A DNA stretch of 64,000 nucleotides from Rotaria sordida (taxonomy: Eukaryota; Rotifera; Eurotatoria; Philodinida; Philodinidae), in assembly GCA_905250125.1 (NCBI GenBank), contig CAJNOL010000981.1, positions 23,713 through 87,712 on the forward strand, read 5' to 3'. Positions 14,534 through 28,016 of this stretch are shown here, one piece after another. Each line of letters starts with the position of its first letter. Positions within the stretch are counted from its first letter, which is position 1. Both the position numbers and the translations under genes were made by a program. The notes under the pieces are model-generated. The model worked only from the letters and a program-made list of their open reading frames with translations, searched no databases and was not told the origin of the DNA.

Positions 14534-16068
14534 ATGTCTCGTTCCTCAAAGAAACATGTACACTCAAAACAAAAGGTAAGAACTTTTAGTTCATTTAATA
14601 GTATAAAATTCTCTTAGAACAAAAAAAAAAAAAATTTTTTTTTTTTGTTTTTAAATGATTCAGAATATTCAAGTTGATCATGATGAAGACAATAATAATA
14701 AAGTTATATTACATGATATAATTAATCAGTCAAATAAAAAGAAAAAGAAAAAAAGACGACGTAATTCAACATTAACAATAGATCATACAATAGCATCAGT
14801 TAATAATAATATTGAAATAAATATTCAAACATCATTAACTGAAAATTGTATTATATATAGAAGTAAATGTCCATGTGATACACATTATAATAAACAATTA
14901 ATTGAACATAATTATGATTTACCAGTTGATAAATTATTTGATTTAATATTTGGTTCAAATGAATTTGTTCGAACATATCGAAAAGCTCAACATTTCTTTG
15001 GTTAATATTTTAAATAGGATTATTTCTAAAATTTTTTGTTTTTTTTTTACTTTTGTATTATATTTAGATCAGACAGAAACTGAATGGTTAATAAATGAAG
15101 AAACAAATTATTATGAACGAATACTTGATTATAAAGTACCATTTGAAACTCGATTACTTGGTAAAAGCACAATTATTACACGTGAAAAACAAGTTAGAAT
15201 TTTTGTTTTTCAAAATTTTTGTTTAAATTTAATTAAATATTTATTTGAAAATAAAAAATTTAGACACGTTTTCATCATGTGCCTGGTTCTCATTATGTAG
15301 TCGAAACTGAAGTGTGTAATCAAGGTATTAAATTTAGTGATACATTTGCACTTATTATACGTTTTTGTCTTATTCAAATATCATCAACAACATCTAATCT
15401 ACTTGTAACTGCTCGAATTCATTATATTAAAACAGTTAATGGTTTTATAAAACGTTTGTTTATGATTTTTATTTAAATTATTAATTTCTTTAGAATATAT
15501 TTTTTTTTTAAATCTTTATCATTAGAATTTATTGAACGAAATGCTTTTTCAGCATCACAAGATGGTTTAAAAGATTTAAGTATGAAAATAAAATTTATTT
15601 GATCGAAGTAAAAGAAAAACATATGATTTATTTATTTATTATAGATGTTCGTCTTAATACTCTTCAAAATTCTTCTATGGGTAAATACGAAAAACAAAGA
15701 AGAAGAACTTATATGTATTTTTAATTCTTTCTATTTTTTTAAAGACAAACATTGTTTGACTAATGGTGAAGTAACATTAGCAAAATCTATTATCGATCAT
15801 GTTCGTCGTATCAGTCAACCTGATATACATTCTGTACATCAACCATTATCTAATAATAATACAAATATAGGAAGTTCTTATGAAGATAAATTTATGTATA
15901 TTCTTATATTCTTGTATGAAATAAATTTTATTTTTAAATTAAATTAAAATTTATATTGTTTTTATTTTTAGGGTTGGTATTCTTTCTATAATACATATTT
16001 ATTTATATTATAAACTTACACATACAGATTATCTACTTGATAAATTAACTAATTTATTAAAGATGTAA
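14534..16068 (+). CDS. Aster/VASt-domain membrane protein lacking a GRAM domain
   Basis: Eight exons join in phase to about 343 residues: 14534-14575, 14664-15000, 15068-15192, 15264-15453, 15526-15579, 15645-15680, 15745-15895 and 15972-16068 (stop TAA). The start gives MSRSSKKHVHSKQK; a lysine/arginine-rich tract follows. From about residue 100 the sequence matches the VASt (Aster) sterol-binding domain of GRAMD1 proteins: FDLIFGSNEFVRTY, YKVPFETRLLGKS, HYVVETEVCNQGIKFSDTF and NGFIKQFIERNAF. Near the C-terminus a hydrophobic stretch (MVGILSIIHIYLYYKL) fits the single ER anchor helix of that family. GRAMD1 proteins carry a GRAM/PH domain before the VASt domain; here only about 100 low-complexity residues precede it. 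Sterol transfer at contact sites is inferred from the family. Donor sites at 15454 (GTTTGT) and 15001 (GTTAAT) are weak but in phase. Confidence 0.82.
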
Positions 16069-18860
16069 AATGAATCTCTTGGTTATCAAAAAAAAAAAAA
16101 ATTATTTTTCTATTTGTTTATTTATTGAAAATAAACGAGCAAAGAAATTGTTTATTACATTTCATCAACATTCCAAAGGAATGATCATTTATTCTTTTTT
16201 TTTTTTTGTTTAAGAAAAATCCTAGACAATGCTTTTAGCTTTTGAAGAGTACCGAAAGGCTCTGTTTATTAAAACGCATGACATTTTTGATTACATATTT
16301 TTGTTTTTTTTTACTCCTTTTTCATAGAAAACAAAATCATTATAGCATAAGCGAATAAACCACAGTACGACATAAGATTGGAAGTGAAACCTTTTTATGC
16401 CGATGCAAAGCACTGTATAGTAATTCCTCGCGTCTTGTTTTTTTCTTCCTCGACACACAAGTCGCAATTGCTCTTTTGTTGCGCAATTATCTAAAGGTCA
16501 CAGAGTTGTACGATTTTCATGCGCATGTTATTACAATATTCTATGTTCTTATATGATCAAATTTTTTTGTTGAAACTCCAATTTCAACGGTAACAGTGAG
16601 TGTTCATCAGATAGAATGTTACTGTCATCTTTCGAAGATCTTGTTAACATTTGTATTCTATTTTCTCTTAGTAATAGAGAATCAGAATGAATTGAAGATT
16701 AAAAATGAATGAAAACTTAATCAAGAACTTTCGTGCACAAGAGTACTATGAATTTTATGGGTATTTGATATAGCATTTATTGATTTTCAATTAGTACAAA
16801 GGTCGATTGGTTTTGTAATAATTGATTTGTGTTATATATAATTAAACATGCATTAAACTCATCATTCTACTTTCTATGATATAGAAACATGTTTTTTTTT
16901 TGCTAAATTTGGCATTTCAACTAATTCAGAAGTTTTATAATTTCATAAACGATGAGTCTAGTTTAGGAATATGCTTCACAGCACGGGCTTCGCCTGTATC
17001 CCGTCCTAGTTTTAGACATTACTTGTAATAGCATTAATTGAAAATAACTTAAATAATCAGAACTTAATGATGTAGTATACAATTGTATTCTTAATACAAC
17101 AATATTCATTATTCTATATTGATACATTTTTATTCACATATAGAAATGGATGATAAATTTATTGTTTATCATGTTTGATATTTTCTCAAGCAGACAGCAA
17201 AAGAATTATTGTTAATAAATCAAACGTATGTTATCTATGTAACAATAATTATTTCGACACCATCTAACATATGTTTTAATAGTAAAACATGACAATTTTT
17301 TTTCCTATGATTTATTTTGACACATTTGTAATATGTTTATTACTGTCACTGAGATTGGAAATATTTTTACATAAATTAATAAAATAAAAATACAAGATGA
17401 AAGTGAAGAGCTTATTAATAATCTTTGATTATAAAATATTATCTAACTATTTACAAGTAAAATTAATTCATTATTTTTATATATCTAATTCGACTTTGAA
17501 GAATGATTATTTAACCTTGTAGAAATTAGTTGGTATCGAACTATGTTGAATAAAAGCAGAAATGTGTCTTTTTTTTTGTAATTCATTGTAAATTATTAAT
17601 AGATCAGATGTTAACACATCTTTGTTTTTTTTTTAGCATATTAATATTCTATACTTTCTAATTCCATCTTGAAGTTATCTCATTTGAAATGCTTGAATAA
17701 ATCAATATAAAAAAGCTCTATGTGATTCAATGCAGAACAAGTAAAGTCAAATGAATAAATTAAACTATTGTAATCTACTGAATGTATATTTTTAATTCTC
17801 ATAAAATATCTCTTATCATTAGTATACAATGATATCATTATTGATTTTAATCTTTCAAGTTTTATATAATACAAGTTTTTATTTAAGCCTCGAAAGATGA
17901 CGATAATTTAGTTTGAATACTTTTATGCTTGATTCATTTCTAATTTCCTTATTAACTTTCTTTTTGAATTATTTATAGTAAAACAACAAAATTAAAACAT
18001 AAAATATCAGTACCTGATGCACGTATATGTCAAGTAGTTAGAAGTTATATTCATTAAAGCTGTTTTAATGTTTCACACTACAAATCAGAGAAGAGATCAT
18101 ATTCTTTATGATAATATGACATTCTATCGGACTTCTTCTAAGCTAATCAGTTTTTTTTTCCGATTGTTTTCGTAAACAGGAAAAGAAGATCATGTTATTC
18201 ATCTGTTATTAACTTTATTGAACTCTTTGATCTTAGTATTTCTAAGAGACTGATCTAAAACCAAATGCATCTGTTAACATAACATATAGAACATAAAAAA
18301 AAAGAAAAAAGCTGAGAATATAAACACAATCTTGATGATGATCTATTATGATAGAAACTATATGAAAAAGAAAACACGATGAACGAGATGAATTTCAAAA
18401 GAATGACTGCAATAGAATGTCTTTTTGAAAATTCAGCATATTATTTAATATTTTCGCCATCGATATAATCACTACTAAGTCGGATGAACTATAGTTTGAC
18501 AACTTGTTTAACATCCGCTGTAATACAATTACATGTAACACAATTCGTTAAAACGGTAAAGATATTGAATTAATTTTTGTTTTTCATTCTTGTCACTTGA
18601 AACGATTCACATTTAGCTATAATTTCTGGAATAACAGATAACCATTCGAAGGGTTTATCAAATTTATTTAGATATTTTATCATACATCATTGAGTGAATG
18701 TTTATTATACGCGAAAATGAAATTCTAATTCTTTTTTATTTTGTTGTTTTTTTTTGCAAAGATAAACTCGAGTAACGTGTAAAAATCGTTAGATTATGTA
18801 AGATACTGGAAATGCGAAATTAAATTAGAAGTTTATTTGTTTCTTTTCTTTATATATATT
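16069..18860. other. Intergenic stretch; one exon-like fragment
   Basis: It is very AT-rich with no complete gene visible. At 17980-18057 an acceptor-like TTTATAG is followed by an open, plausible coding run ending in a stop (KISVPDARICQVVRSYIH). No partner exon was found. The minus strand at 17680-17874 has a short open frame of uncertain meaning. Confidence 0.4.
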
Positions 18861-19226
18861 TAGGTAGAGTGGGACGGGTTAATCAAGAATATATGTGTTT
18901 TCAATTTTTCCAGATGAACTACTTTTTCTGAAAAAAACAGGTCAATTTTCGATTGTTTTTGATCTGCTTTAGATTTTAAAATTATTTGTTTTAGACTTAA
19001 CATGAAAAATGAAATCTAGAAAACTAATTCGTAGATGAATGTCCTAGATTCGTTTTTTTCACGCTAAATCTCAAACAAGCATTTTTGCAATTTAAAGGAA
19101 ATTTAAAAAATCGAAAATCGATCTGTTTTGCAACAAAAGCAGGCCATCTGAAAAAAATGAAAATTTTCCTCTAAGAAAGACATTAAAAATGTATACCTTC
19201 TTGATCAACCTATTGCACTCTATCTA
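18861..19226. repeat. MITE with ~30-bp terminal inverted repeats
   Basis: The left end TAGGTAGAGTGGGACGGGTT, followed by AATCAAGAA, is matched in inverse by TTCTTGATCAACC and CACTCTATCTA at the right end. Looser inverted similarity continues inward. The terminal TA is consistent with a Tc1/mariner-type TA target duplication. It has no coding capacity. Confidence 0.7.
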
Positions 19227-22200
19227 ACCATATATAAAGAAAAGAAAAAAACCTTCTGCTAGAATTTTTGTATTTCCAGCACCTGAGATATATACAGAAA
19301 TTCAAATGAAGATTTTAATTTGAACAATCTTTTATATAACGAAAAATCAAATGTTCGTAGGTACGTGAGAATTACGCATTATTTTATTCCTCTGTGCACA
19401 TGATGGATTTTAATCTCATGAAAGTTTAATAACGTTAAAAAAAAACCTAATTCGTATTGACAAGCTGTCAGTATCTTAATAATTAATGCTCACACAAGAT
19501 TTTCATCAAGTCCCTCGAGATACCTTTTGTTTCGTCTACATATCATATTGTTTTCTCTAGAGTCTAGTGTTCAATTAGTATGATTTATACAATACAATGT
19601 TACATGAATTTACATAAAACGATATCATGTACACATTTAGTTATTTCATAAACGAACTTGTTAAACGTCCACTAAAAAAACAAGGCATACTGGTTGTTGA
19701 CATAAGTTGTTGCATACAATTATTACTAACATCTGTTCGTGATTTTAGTTTTTTTTTTATGATTCTAAACAAGAAGAAAATCGAATCAAGGTACTTTTTT
19801 TTAATGAAAATAAAATAGTTATAATTGAAAAATTAAGTATCTATTGTTCATATAATGTGTTTCTGAGAATCTTCCATTTATATATAGATTATTTGAAAAA
19901 AAAAAGTTTGTTTTCATATTATTTTGATACAATGGCACGTTTACAATAAATCAATATTGTTTGAGCTCCGATTTCCTTTGTTTTGTTGGTAAATTATAGG
20001 AGTAGGATCGATGTAACCAATGGTGTGAATTGCTTTGTTTATCATGTTTTATTCTTTTTTTTTTTTTGTTTTGTTAATGTGTCGTTTGTCATCTGTTGAA
20101 AAATAGGATCTATATGGTAAAAGAAACAGAAAAACTTTTTGTACTGTATTACTCTATGATAATATTTAGAAATCAATGGAGAATTATTGAAATAATTATT
20201 CATATAGACATTTCGTTGAATGTATTTAGGTATTAAAATAGATATTTTAGATTTACTTATGAAAAGAATTTTTAATTCTGATCAAAATTCGTTACATGTT
20301 TATATATTGAAAGAAAAGAAAAAAGAAAAGAAAAAGAAAAAGAAAAGAAAATGTTTGTCAACTATATGAAAAAGAACGCACTTATCATCAGCCACAACAG
20401 TATAATCATAAAGGAAATGACGTCTAGCAAGAAAGAGAACGAACCATATGAATAATAGATCGAAAAAAAAAATCTATTATCGTTTAAGTCTAATGTTAAT
20501 CTGTTTTCTACATTGAATCAAATGAAACTGTAATGACTGTACTTGATTGATAATATTTCACGTGAGTAGATCTCATTTTATCCTATTTATCATAAATAAT
20601 TGCCATTTAATGTTCTGTTTTTTTTCTTCTATAAGAACAACAAATAAAAACTTGACATAAAAATTTTTTGTTTAATATTTTCTAATGAATTTATACAATA
20701 TCATGGATATTAACTACAGCAGATATGATTTTTGATCATTTACAAAATATAGCTAGAAACCAATTATTCTCATTTTTTTTGTCATTTAACGATAAACGAC
20801 GTTATATTTTTCTTTTGGTTTTTTTGTTTATACGTATAAATAAACTATTGCAGACCTCGATGTCTGTTTTTTTGTAAAATATTCACAAAAATAACCAATG
20901 CAATGTCATTGTCACGTCACTTATTTCTCCTGATATGAGTACTCAGTTGTATTTTTTTTTTCTTTATATCTTTTATGTCACAACCCGCGTGATATAATAA
21001 GACGTGTCCCAGATGTTCTGAAACGATTTTAGAATTCATCGATTTTATATTCAAAAAAAAAGAAAAAAGTAAAACTGTACAATTTTTGGTACACTATTGC
21101 ACTTACTTTATACTAAATAAGTAAAATGTTTAAGGTCTAGAACTTTTTATTACAGTTCAAAAAAAAAATTATAACAATACTGTCATATACTTTTCTAATG
21201 AATTTTCTTAACCTTCTTAGTTAATATTATAAAATAAAAAGAAATATATATCAAATTATCATTATAATCGATTACTAATTTGAATCGTTCTGATATTTTA
21301 TCTATCATTCGTTGACGTAAAAAAACAAATATTCAATTGTTTTCATGCCTTGTTCGAAGTTATTTTTTTTCCTTCAATATAATTACATTACTACCTTCGT
21401 AATTTTTTTTTCCTTTTAATGCATCCAAAAGATTTTCTATAGGCAAAATTTTGATTAGTTTTGTCACTCAATATTCTGTTTTCATTCAAATGATACAAAA
21501 AACATATTTAACAGCATCGTTTCTTTATGATTTTAATCATCTTGAAAAGGTATGTTTTATCAATTATGTCGTTCTATAGCTGCTTGTTTTCTTACAAAAT
21601 TATTCGAATGAATCTTGTACATCTACTATCAGTAGATATATGACAGCTGTCAATTGAAGAATGGAACTATTAGTTTCCATTATTAGTTGTTGTTTTTTTT
21701 TTGAAAGAACTAAAAGTAGTGTCACTAAATATCTAATTTTATCACTTCCAGGTCATATCACTTAACCGCATAAGTATATACCAAAATGGAGCTGTCGGAA
21801 AGTTAGAGCTAGGAGAAAATTAGCTGTTCAATAACTCAGCTCAAGTAGAAAAATAATTGGTCACTACAATTTATGCTCTCGAAAAAGAACGGATCATTAT
21901 AGCTGGTTGGGTCATATTAATCTGACTCGTAACTTATTTCGATGTAGACATATCTTTTCATGACAAGATAACAAGTAAATATAGAGCAACAATGGGACAT
22001 AGGAAATCACACCGTGAATAATTCTTTAGATGATGAACAAGAAAGAAAGACTCATCAAATAAGTTGAAAGAAAGGAATTTCATGACAGATGATTAGTGAC
22101 AAGAGGAAAAAATCAAAACCTAAGTGCATGAGTATAATCAACTAAATAAGGAGAAGAACTTTTAATAATCTCATTTATAGAGGATGTAGATCATGAAATG

Positions 22201-22524
22201 AATTCTCAGAAAAAGAAATTACTAAAATAATACACGATATTCATAGTAACAACTATATTTAGTACCCATTAGATAAAATAATTTTCTAAAGTTGCAGACA
22301 GTTATTTTTTTTTTTGCTGAATGTAAGAACGATAAATTCTAAAATCGTTTCAAAACTTCTAGAACACACTTTATAAACCAATGATGAGTAAAAACAAAGC
22401 AACGATATTATAAATAATGATACGACAATTAAATATCATAAGAAAATGGAATCAAAGAGCATTGTTAAAGTCAAATATTTGTTTTTTTTCTTTAAAAATT
22501 TCAGATATATGCTTATCTTACAGA
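19227..22524. other. Intergenic stretch; purine tract
   Basis: I see no gene. A GAAAA-type polypurine low-complexity tract lies at about 20309-20351. The remainder is AT-rich with short chance open frames. Confidence 0.45.
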
Positions 22525-22698
22525 ATGAATGGAATTAATATATATAAGAATACAACAGTGAAAAATGAGTTTAATAGCAATTTATCTTGGATTCGTATTG
22601 GTCTTCTTTCTACAATAATGTTTACCCTTGCTTTGGTTACTATTGTGGGTAATACAATTGTTATTTATGCTTTACGAACCGATCGTCATTTGAGAACG
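22525..22698 (+). CDS. TM1 exon of a histamine-receptor-like GPCR (possible alternative first exon)
   Basis: This is one exon of 58 codons. A short extracellular N-terminus has two N-glycosylation sequons (NTT, NLS). It is followed by a single hydrophobic helix with the class-A TM1 motif GNTIVIYALRTDRHLRT, and a GT donor (GTAATA) directly after a complete codon. The downstream H1-like receptor gene has its own TM1 exon (28003-28218) that ends at the same residue position and phase, before the shared TM2 exon at 28711 (VGNLFILSLATADL). No TM2 exon is visible between 22700 and 28000. The ATG at 22525 was chosen because it starts just after an acceptor-like TTACAG. An in-frame upstream ATG exists at 22417. 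It could be an alternative promoter/first exon, or the remnant of a duplicated receptor. Confidence 0.6.
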
Positions 22699-22877
22699 GT
22701 AATATTATGAATGTCTTCTTTTTCTTTCATTTTGTATATCGAAATTCAATAATATTGTATTATTTATAAATGTTCGAGAAACATACTTTAATATAGCATT
22801 TTTTATGAAAACTAAAAAATCAATTCTTTTATGAAAGAATAAATTCAATAAAACCTTTCTTATGCGAAGAAACATTG

Positions 22878-23368
22878 CCCCCCCCCCCCCCATTCTGTTT
22901 CTCCCAGATGGTGTGTTCGATCGAGCAGAACATTTGTTGAGAGGCACTAGACACTGTTTGAAGTGGGCATATGTTTATTTTTTGTCATTCGAATAAACAA
23001 GACAAAATATCGAAGGTATCTTAAGAAATACCGTTTCTTTTTTGAAAGAGCTACCAAAAATGAACATTTTTTGAAAGAAAAAGCAATATCCATCCCAAGC
23101 AGTGTATAGTATATGGGGGAAAAGTTTCAATTCGATCAGATATACTAGACTAAAGAAACAGGGGTGTTTCTGCATTGATTTTCATGAAAAAGTTGTTTTG
23201 ACAAAAAAACGCGATTCGCTATTTTCGTTACGTAAATTTCATTTTTTTGACGTTTAAAGGCAATTTTTCAATCCCAAAATGTACTCAATAGATAGATACT
23301 ACTTCAGACTATATAATAGCCATTAAAAAAAATAAAAATTTTAAGTCACAAAAGAATAAGGGTACCCT
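22878..23368 (+). repeat. Dispersed repeat copy B (5'-truncated), with a 14-C run
   Basis: It starts at a run of 14 C (22878-22891) and ends at GGGTACCC. It follows copy C (50318-51054) from the GTTTCTC block through ACTAGACACTGTT and the block around ATAGATAGATACTACTTCAG, but lacks roughly the first 190 bp. Confidence 0.6.
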
Positions 23369-23476
23369 TAAATGTTAGTAGGATATTTCATAGTGTCTTT
23401 ACCTACAAAATATACAAATGTTTTCAGAGCACATAAAACTTTCATAATTTGTAGGCATTATTGATCTAAATAAAGG

Positions 23477-24010
23477 TCCGCATCGAAATTAAAGAAGGCT
23501 ACATGTAATCTTAGAAAAAAGTCAACAACAATTAGCGACATGCAAGTTTTCATTAATCGTAAGAGAAGAACTTCGAATGTCGTCTTTTTGTCTAATACTA
23601 TATAACACAAAACTAGTTAAAAACCTATTATCTTCGCAAAATATTGAAAAAAAATCTTCATGAAAACGTTGTTCTTTTTCCATGTAATTTTGATTTTAAC
23701 ATGTGTTTCAGCTAGAGAGAATTCAGGTGATTATGTTCTCAAATTTTAATATTAAGCTAACGAAATCAGCGTATCTATTCGATCTAATTCTATAGAATTC
23801 TTTTGACTTTTTAGCAAATTTCCTTGAAACATTTTTTGAATGTTTTGCAAAGATGATAGATTTTAAAATAATGTTGTCTTATATAATATCAGACAAAAAA
23901 GACGACATTCGAAGTTCTTCTCTTTCGACTACTGAAAGCATATATGTCGTTAACTGTTACCATTGCCGATTGATTAAGATTATATCCAGCCCTCTTTAAT
24001 ATTGATGCGA
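23477..24010. repeat. Foldback element
   Basis: The arm from CCGCATCG (23479) through GAAGAACTTCGAATGTCGTC (around 23567) and on to about 23665 recurs in reverse complement from about 23825 to 24010 (GACGACATTCGAAGTTCTTC, GATGCGAA). It is imperfect and non-coding. Confidence 0.65.
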
Positions 24011-27000
24011 ACATTAATCTAATTAGTTCAATTGTTCGAATCTTATTAAATGTGTATTAATAGAATTGTCTATGAATAGCATTACAATAAAAACCGAAAT
24101 ATCTCCTCATCAGCTGCATCAAATAGGCTGATTCTTTCATTGATAATTGAAGTTTATTCAAAGTTTTTTTTTTTCTATACCGATAATGTAAACAGATATT
24201 GTTAGAATCATGAAAACAATTTTATCTATTATCATACCCATTAAACTGCAATCGGACATGAATATCTGCATTGAAACTAATTTAATCTATGAAACACTTC
24301 ATATATTTTTTTCTTACTTGACAATAGTATTATTTTACATTATCCTTATGACGAAAAAAAAAAATTTTTAAATAAACTTCTATCATCAATAAAAAAAGTC
24401 AACCCACTCGAGCGATTCGAAATGCATATATATCAATTTTTTTATTGTTGTGCTATTTTTATGGCTCACTACCCTGTATATTTTGATTATTTATGGCTTT
24501 GGATACAACATATTGTTGTTTTTAAAATGTTTTCAGTAGTACATTAATAAAGATCAAGTAGCACTCACTGAGATAAATTAAGTACTCTTGTGTGAATTCC
24601 CAAAATACCCTCTAATAACTGAAATATTTACACATTTTTTTGACATAGCTTCTTTCATATTATAGAACATTTTAATATAAAATCAAATAAATACATGAAT
24701 AACTTTTTATTTTTTCATCAATGATATATGAAGTACGACATCAGTCTTCATTATGCTGACATGAAATATTTTCCGAACTGTATGAAACTTCTAGGATTTG
24801 TACACTTTGTTGATCTAATCTTATTCATAAGATCAATTTTCTAAATTTCATTAATAAAATACATATATGAAAAAGATGATATGTGATATGTCTTTGTGTA
24901 TACTCTTTTAAATTATAGGTATAACGTATTAATTATATTTACATAACATTTGTATATTCTGATTGCTTCTAAACCTTCGCTACTTTTTAACTATAACATA
25001 TTATGCTTTTCTTAACATATGGCCTTTTATGATTATTTTACTGATATCACACACTTCCTAAGGCACAAGATGTACTGGTAAGCTAAAAAATAACTTTCGA
25101 AAAATTTTAATTCATGAGCACAGGTCGTAGAGAGAGTTTTGAAGAGTTATCGATTGCTCTATACATTGTACATTAGATTTGAACTATCGTTTTTCTAACT
25201 TAAGAAAATGTAAAACAAAGAAAGATAGTAAAAGATCTCATTTTTTTAATGTACAAAAAAAAAGGAAAATATGTCAATCTTATATACATTTTAATCTTGC
25301 CAGAAATTTTTCTAGTGTTATAACTTCCCACGTTTATAAACTTTCCTATATATTTATGTTTTTATTCGATACTATATTTAGATGATAATGCAATATAATT
25401 CTGAATAAATATGAATTATTAATGATGCTATATTTATGTCAACTTATAGCGTTCTATGTATGTTATAATTTGTTTTTCGACCTTTCAACTTTTGTCTTTT
25501 TGTTTTTTGTGCACTCTACTTCGAGCTTTTTTTAGTTTATATTTACATACATTTAGTGATACTTAATATTCAAGAAGTATTATTTAAGAAAGACATTACT
25601 CTTAGCTTTGTATCGAAGTCCATTTTTAATTAATAGATATGAATATGTTTATATTTAAATTATAGATAAGCTAGTTTGAATGAATTGAAAGCTTATGATG
25701 ATCGGAAATAGATGTAAAAAAAATTAACAAATTTATAATATTTTTCGATGAAGATGATTGAACAAAAAGTGAAAGTTTGGGCACATCGATAATCGATTAA
25801 AATATCGAAATCATCAATGATCTTTTTAAGCATATTTTGTTATCTTTAAATCTGTACGTTGAGACAAAAATTTGAACTAGATAAACATCTAGGCTTATCA
25901 TCATACTAAGAGTGTAGGAGTGAATCTAAATTTCATACAATTTGGAAATATTCGATGTAAATGTAATGAAGAATGATAACACACCTCATAAATTATTGAT
26001 GAAAAACAGGAGATTATTTTCACCTTTTCTACGTGATTTTATATTAAAATGTCCTATAATATAAACACAATTATGTCAAAAACTATGTAAACATTTCAGC
26101 TATTAGAAGACATATTGAGAAAAATAAACAGTATATTTACTGCTAAAATTAGTATCTTTTTCTGTCAAGAAGGGATTTTTCATCATTTTCTATCTCACAT
26201 TTTGTCAGATCAAAAAACGATAGCTCGTGTCTAATATTGCGTATAATAAAACAATCAATTCTCTACATAGCTTTATGCGCATGAATTTTATTTGTCTCAA
26301 CACTTTATTGATTCAGGAATGCTTAACTTGCCTTAGAAAATGTTTCATAGCATTCATTAATGTACCGCGGGAAATATTTTAAAAACCGTAGTACGTTATA
26401 CATAAGACTATGAACAATTAGAATTCGAAAAGTTAGAGTATTTTCGATTGTATCAAAATTTGGTCGGTTCTACATGAAATTAAGCTATGTACTTATTGAT
26501 GAAATATAAGGAATATACTTTCTGGATCTGATTTGCCTGAGATTTCATTCATTGTATTTGTGTCAATTCTAGCTACTACTTATTTTAACATAAGAATGAA
26601 GCAATGATGTTTAAAGTAACATAAGAAATATGCACGAATCAATTATGAATTGACTGAAAACCATTATGTATATATACATGACCTGTTCTGAAGAGATTAA
26701 AATAATACTTGCACTAAAGAAAAGAATGACAGATTTAAGAACAAGAAATTTTTTAAAAAGAAATGCAATTTTCTTGAAAAATTGTTTCTTAAATCACGAC
26801 AAATTAGCTTATTGCCGAAAAGTAGATAATAGTAGTTTACTTAAGGTTTGAAATTATTTTTTTGTATAAAATCATATACTAAAATATCTTATTTAACATA
26901 TGAATCTTATAATTACCAATGACATCAATTCGAATACTTTATAAGAAAATATCATTGATATATATATTCATTACAAGATTATCTATATAAAATTATTATT

Positions 27001-28002
27001 AATATTAAAATAGATCTATTAACAAAAGAACAAAAACATTAGTAATACTTAATCATCTTTTAATAAAACTTACTTAGTATTGAAATCTATTCAACGATTT
27101 GATTGTAATTATTTGTACTACGTCATTGAAAGTTTTCCATTGATTTCCTATGTCTGCATTCAGTAAATACGTACTAGAGTTTCCGAATAAATTTTGTCTA
27201 TATATTTCTATCGATTTGTTAGTCGAAAAAATATTCCATTGATGTTTTATAGAATCAATTTAATCAAATAAGTATTAAGAAAAGAACAAAAAAAAAGAAA
27301 TCAAATGAATGAAAACGAGAAGACAAACGGGAAATCGACAATTCTACAATACAAATAATGTAACTCTTTACACATCTGCGTAGGTTGTTTGTCACTAATG
27401 AATAATTACATACGTAAAAAAAAGAAAGACAAAAATTATTAAGTCTAAAAAAAGAAAGTAAACAAAAACATTTATGAATATTTGTTCTGTTTCCATCTTT
27501 TCTTTTTTGTTAAGATGGAAACCATATTGAAAATAACAAACTTTGTCACAACCTATACATTTGAGTTTGTTCTATATGTATTTTCAACAGATGAAATATT
27601 TAAAAAACTTGTATGTCATTAATTGCATTGGAAACTCTTAACCAAAATGCAAAATATAAAATTATTTTAATAGATATTAACCTCATTTGTTTAATTTATA
27701 GTCTAGACACTTCTTTTTTTCTATTGGTTTTAGTGTGACATTCACCACTTTCTCATTCAGCAAGCACGACAAATCTTTTTTTTTCCTATTCTCATGTCAT
27801 TTCTCTCTGGATACGATTCTATCGACAGTCATAGAATAGTGTGTGAATTTTATTCAATGAACATAATGTAATTAATTAGTTAAAATCATTTTATTCATTA
27901 TTATTCAATTGGTTTTTTTTTGTTTACTTATGAGTGATATTGACCAATTTCTTATTGATAACGAAAGACAACAACACAGTACATATTCTTCTGTTGGTAC
28001 TA
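24011..28002. other. Upstream region or first intron of the H1-like receptor gene
   Basis: This is about 4 kb of AT-rich DNA without a recognised exon. If the exon at 22525 is used as an alternative first exon, this stretch is intronic. Only short chance open frames occur. Confidence 0.4.
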
Positions 28003-28016
28003 ATGTTTTCACTTAG
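27930..28016 (+). other. Upstream open reading frame overlapping the receptor start
   Basis: A 28-codon ATG-to-stop frame begins MSDIDQFLIDNERQQ and ends at a TAG at 28014-28016. It is in a different frame from the receptor and overlaps its first proposed ATG (28003). If the mRNA begins upstream, it could dampen translation or favour the second ATG at 28027. This is inferred from position only. Confidence 0.4.

Noticed and set aside
17680..17874. Minus-strand frame that might be an F-box-associated fragment
   Set aside because: Only vague compositional resemblance; no F-box motif and no splice partners.
17980..18057. Exon-like run ending in a stop after an acceptor-like site
   Set aside because: Suggestive but only 25 codons, with no upstream exon found; kept as a note, not as a gene.
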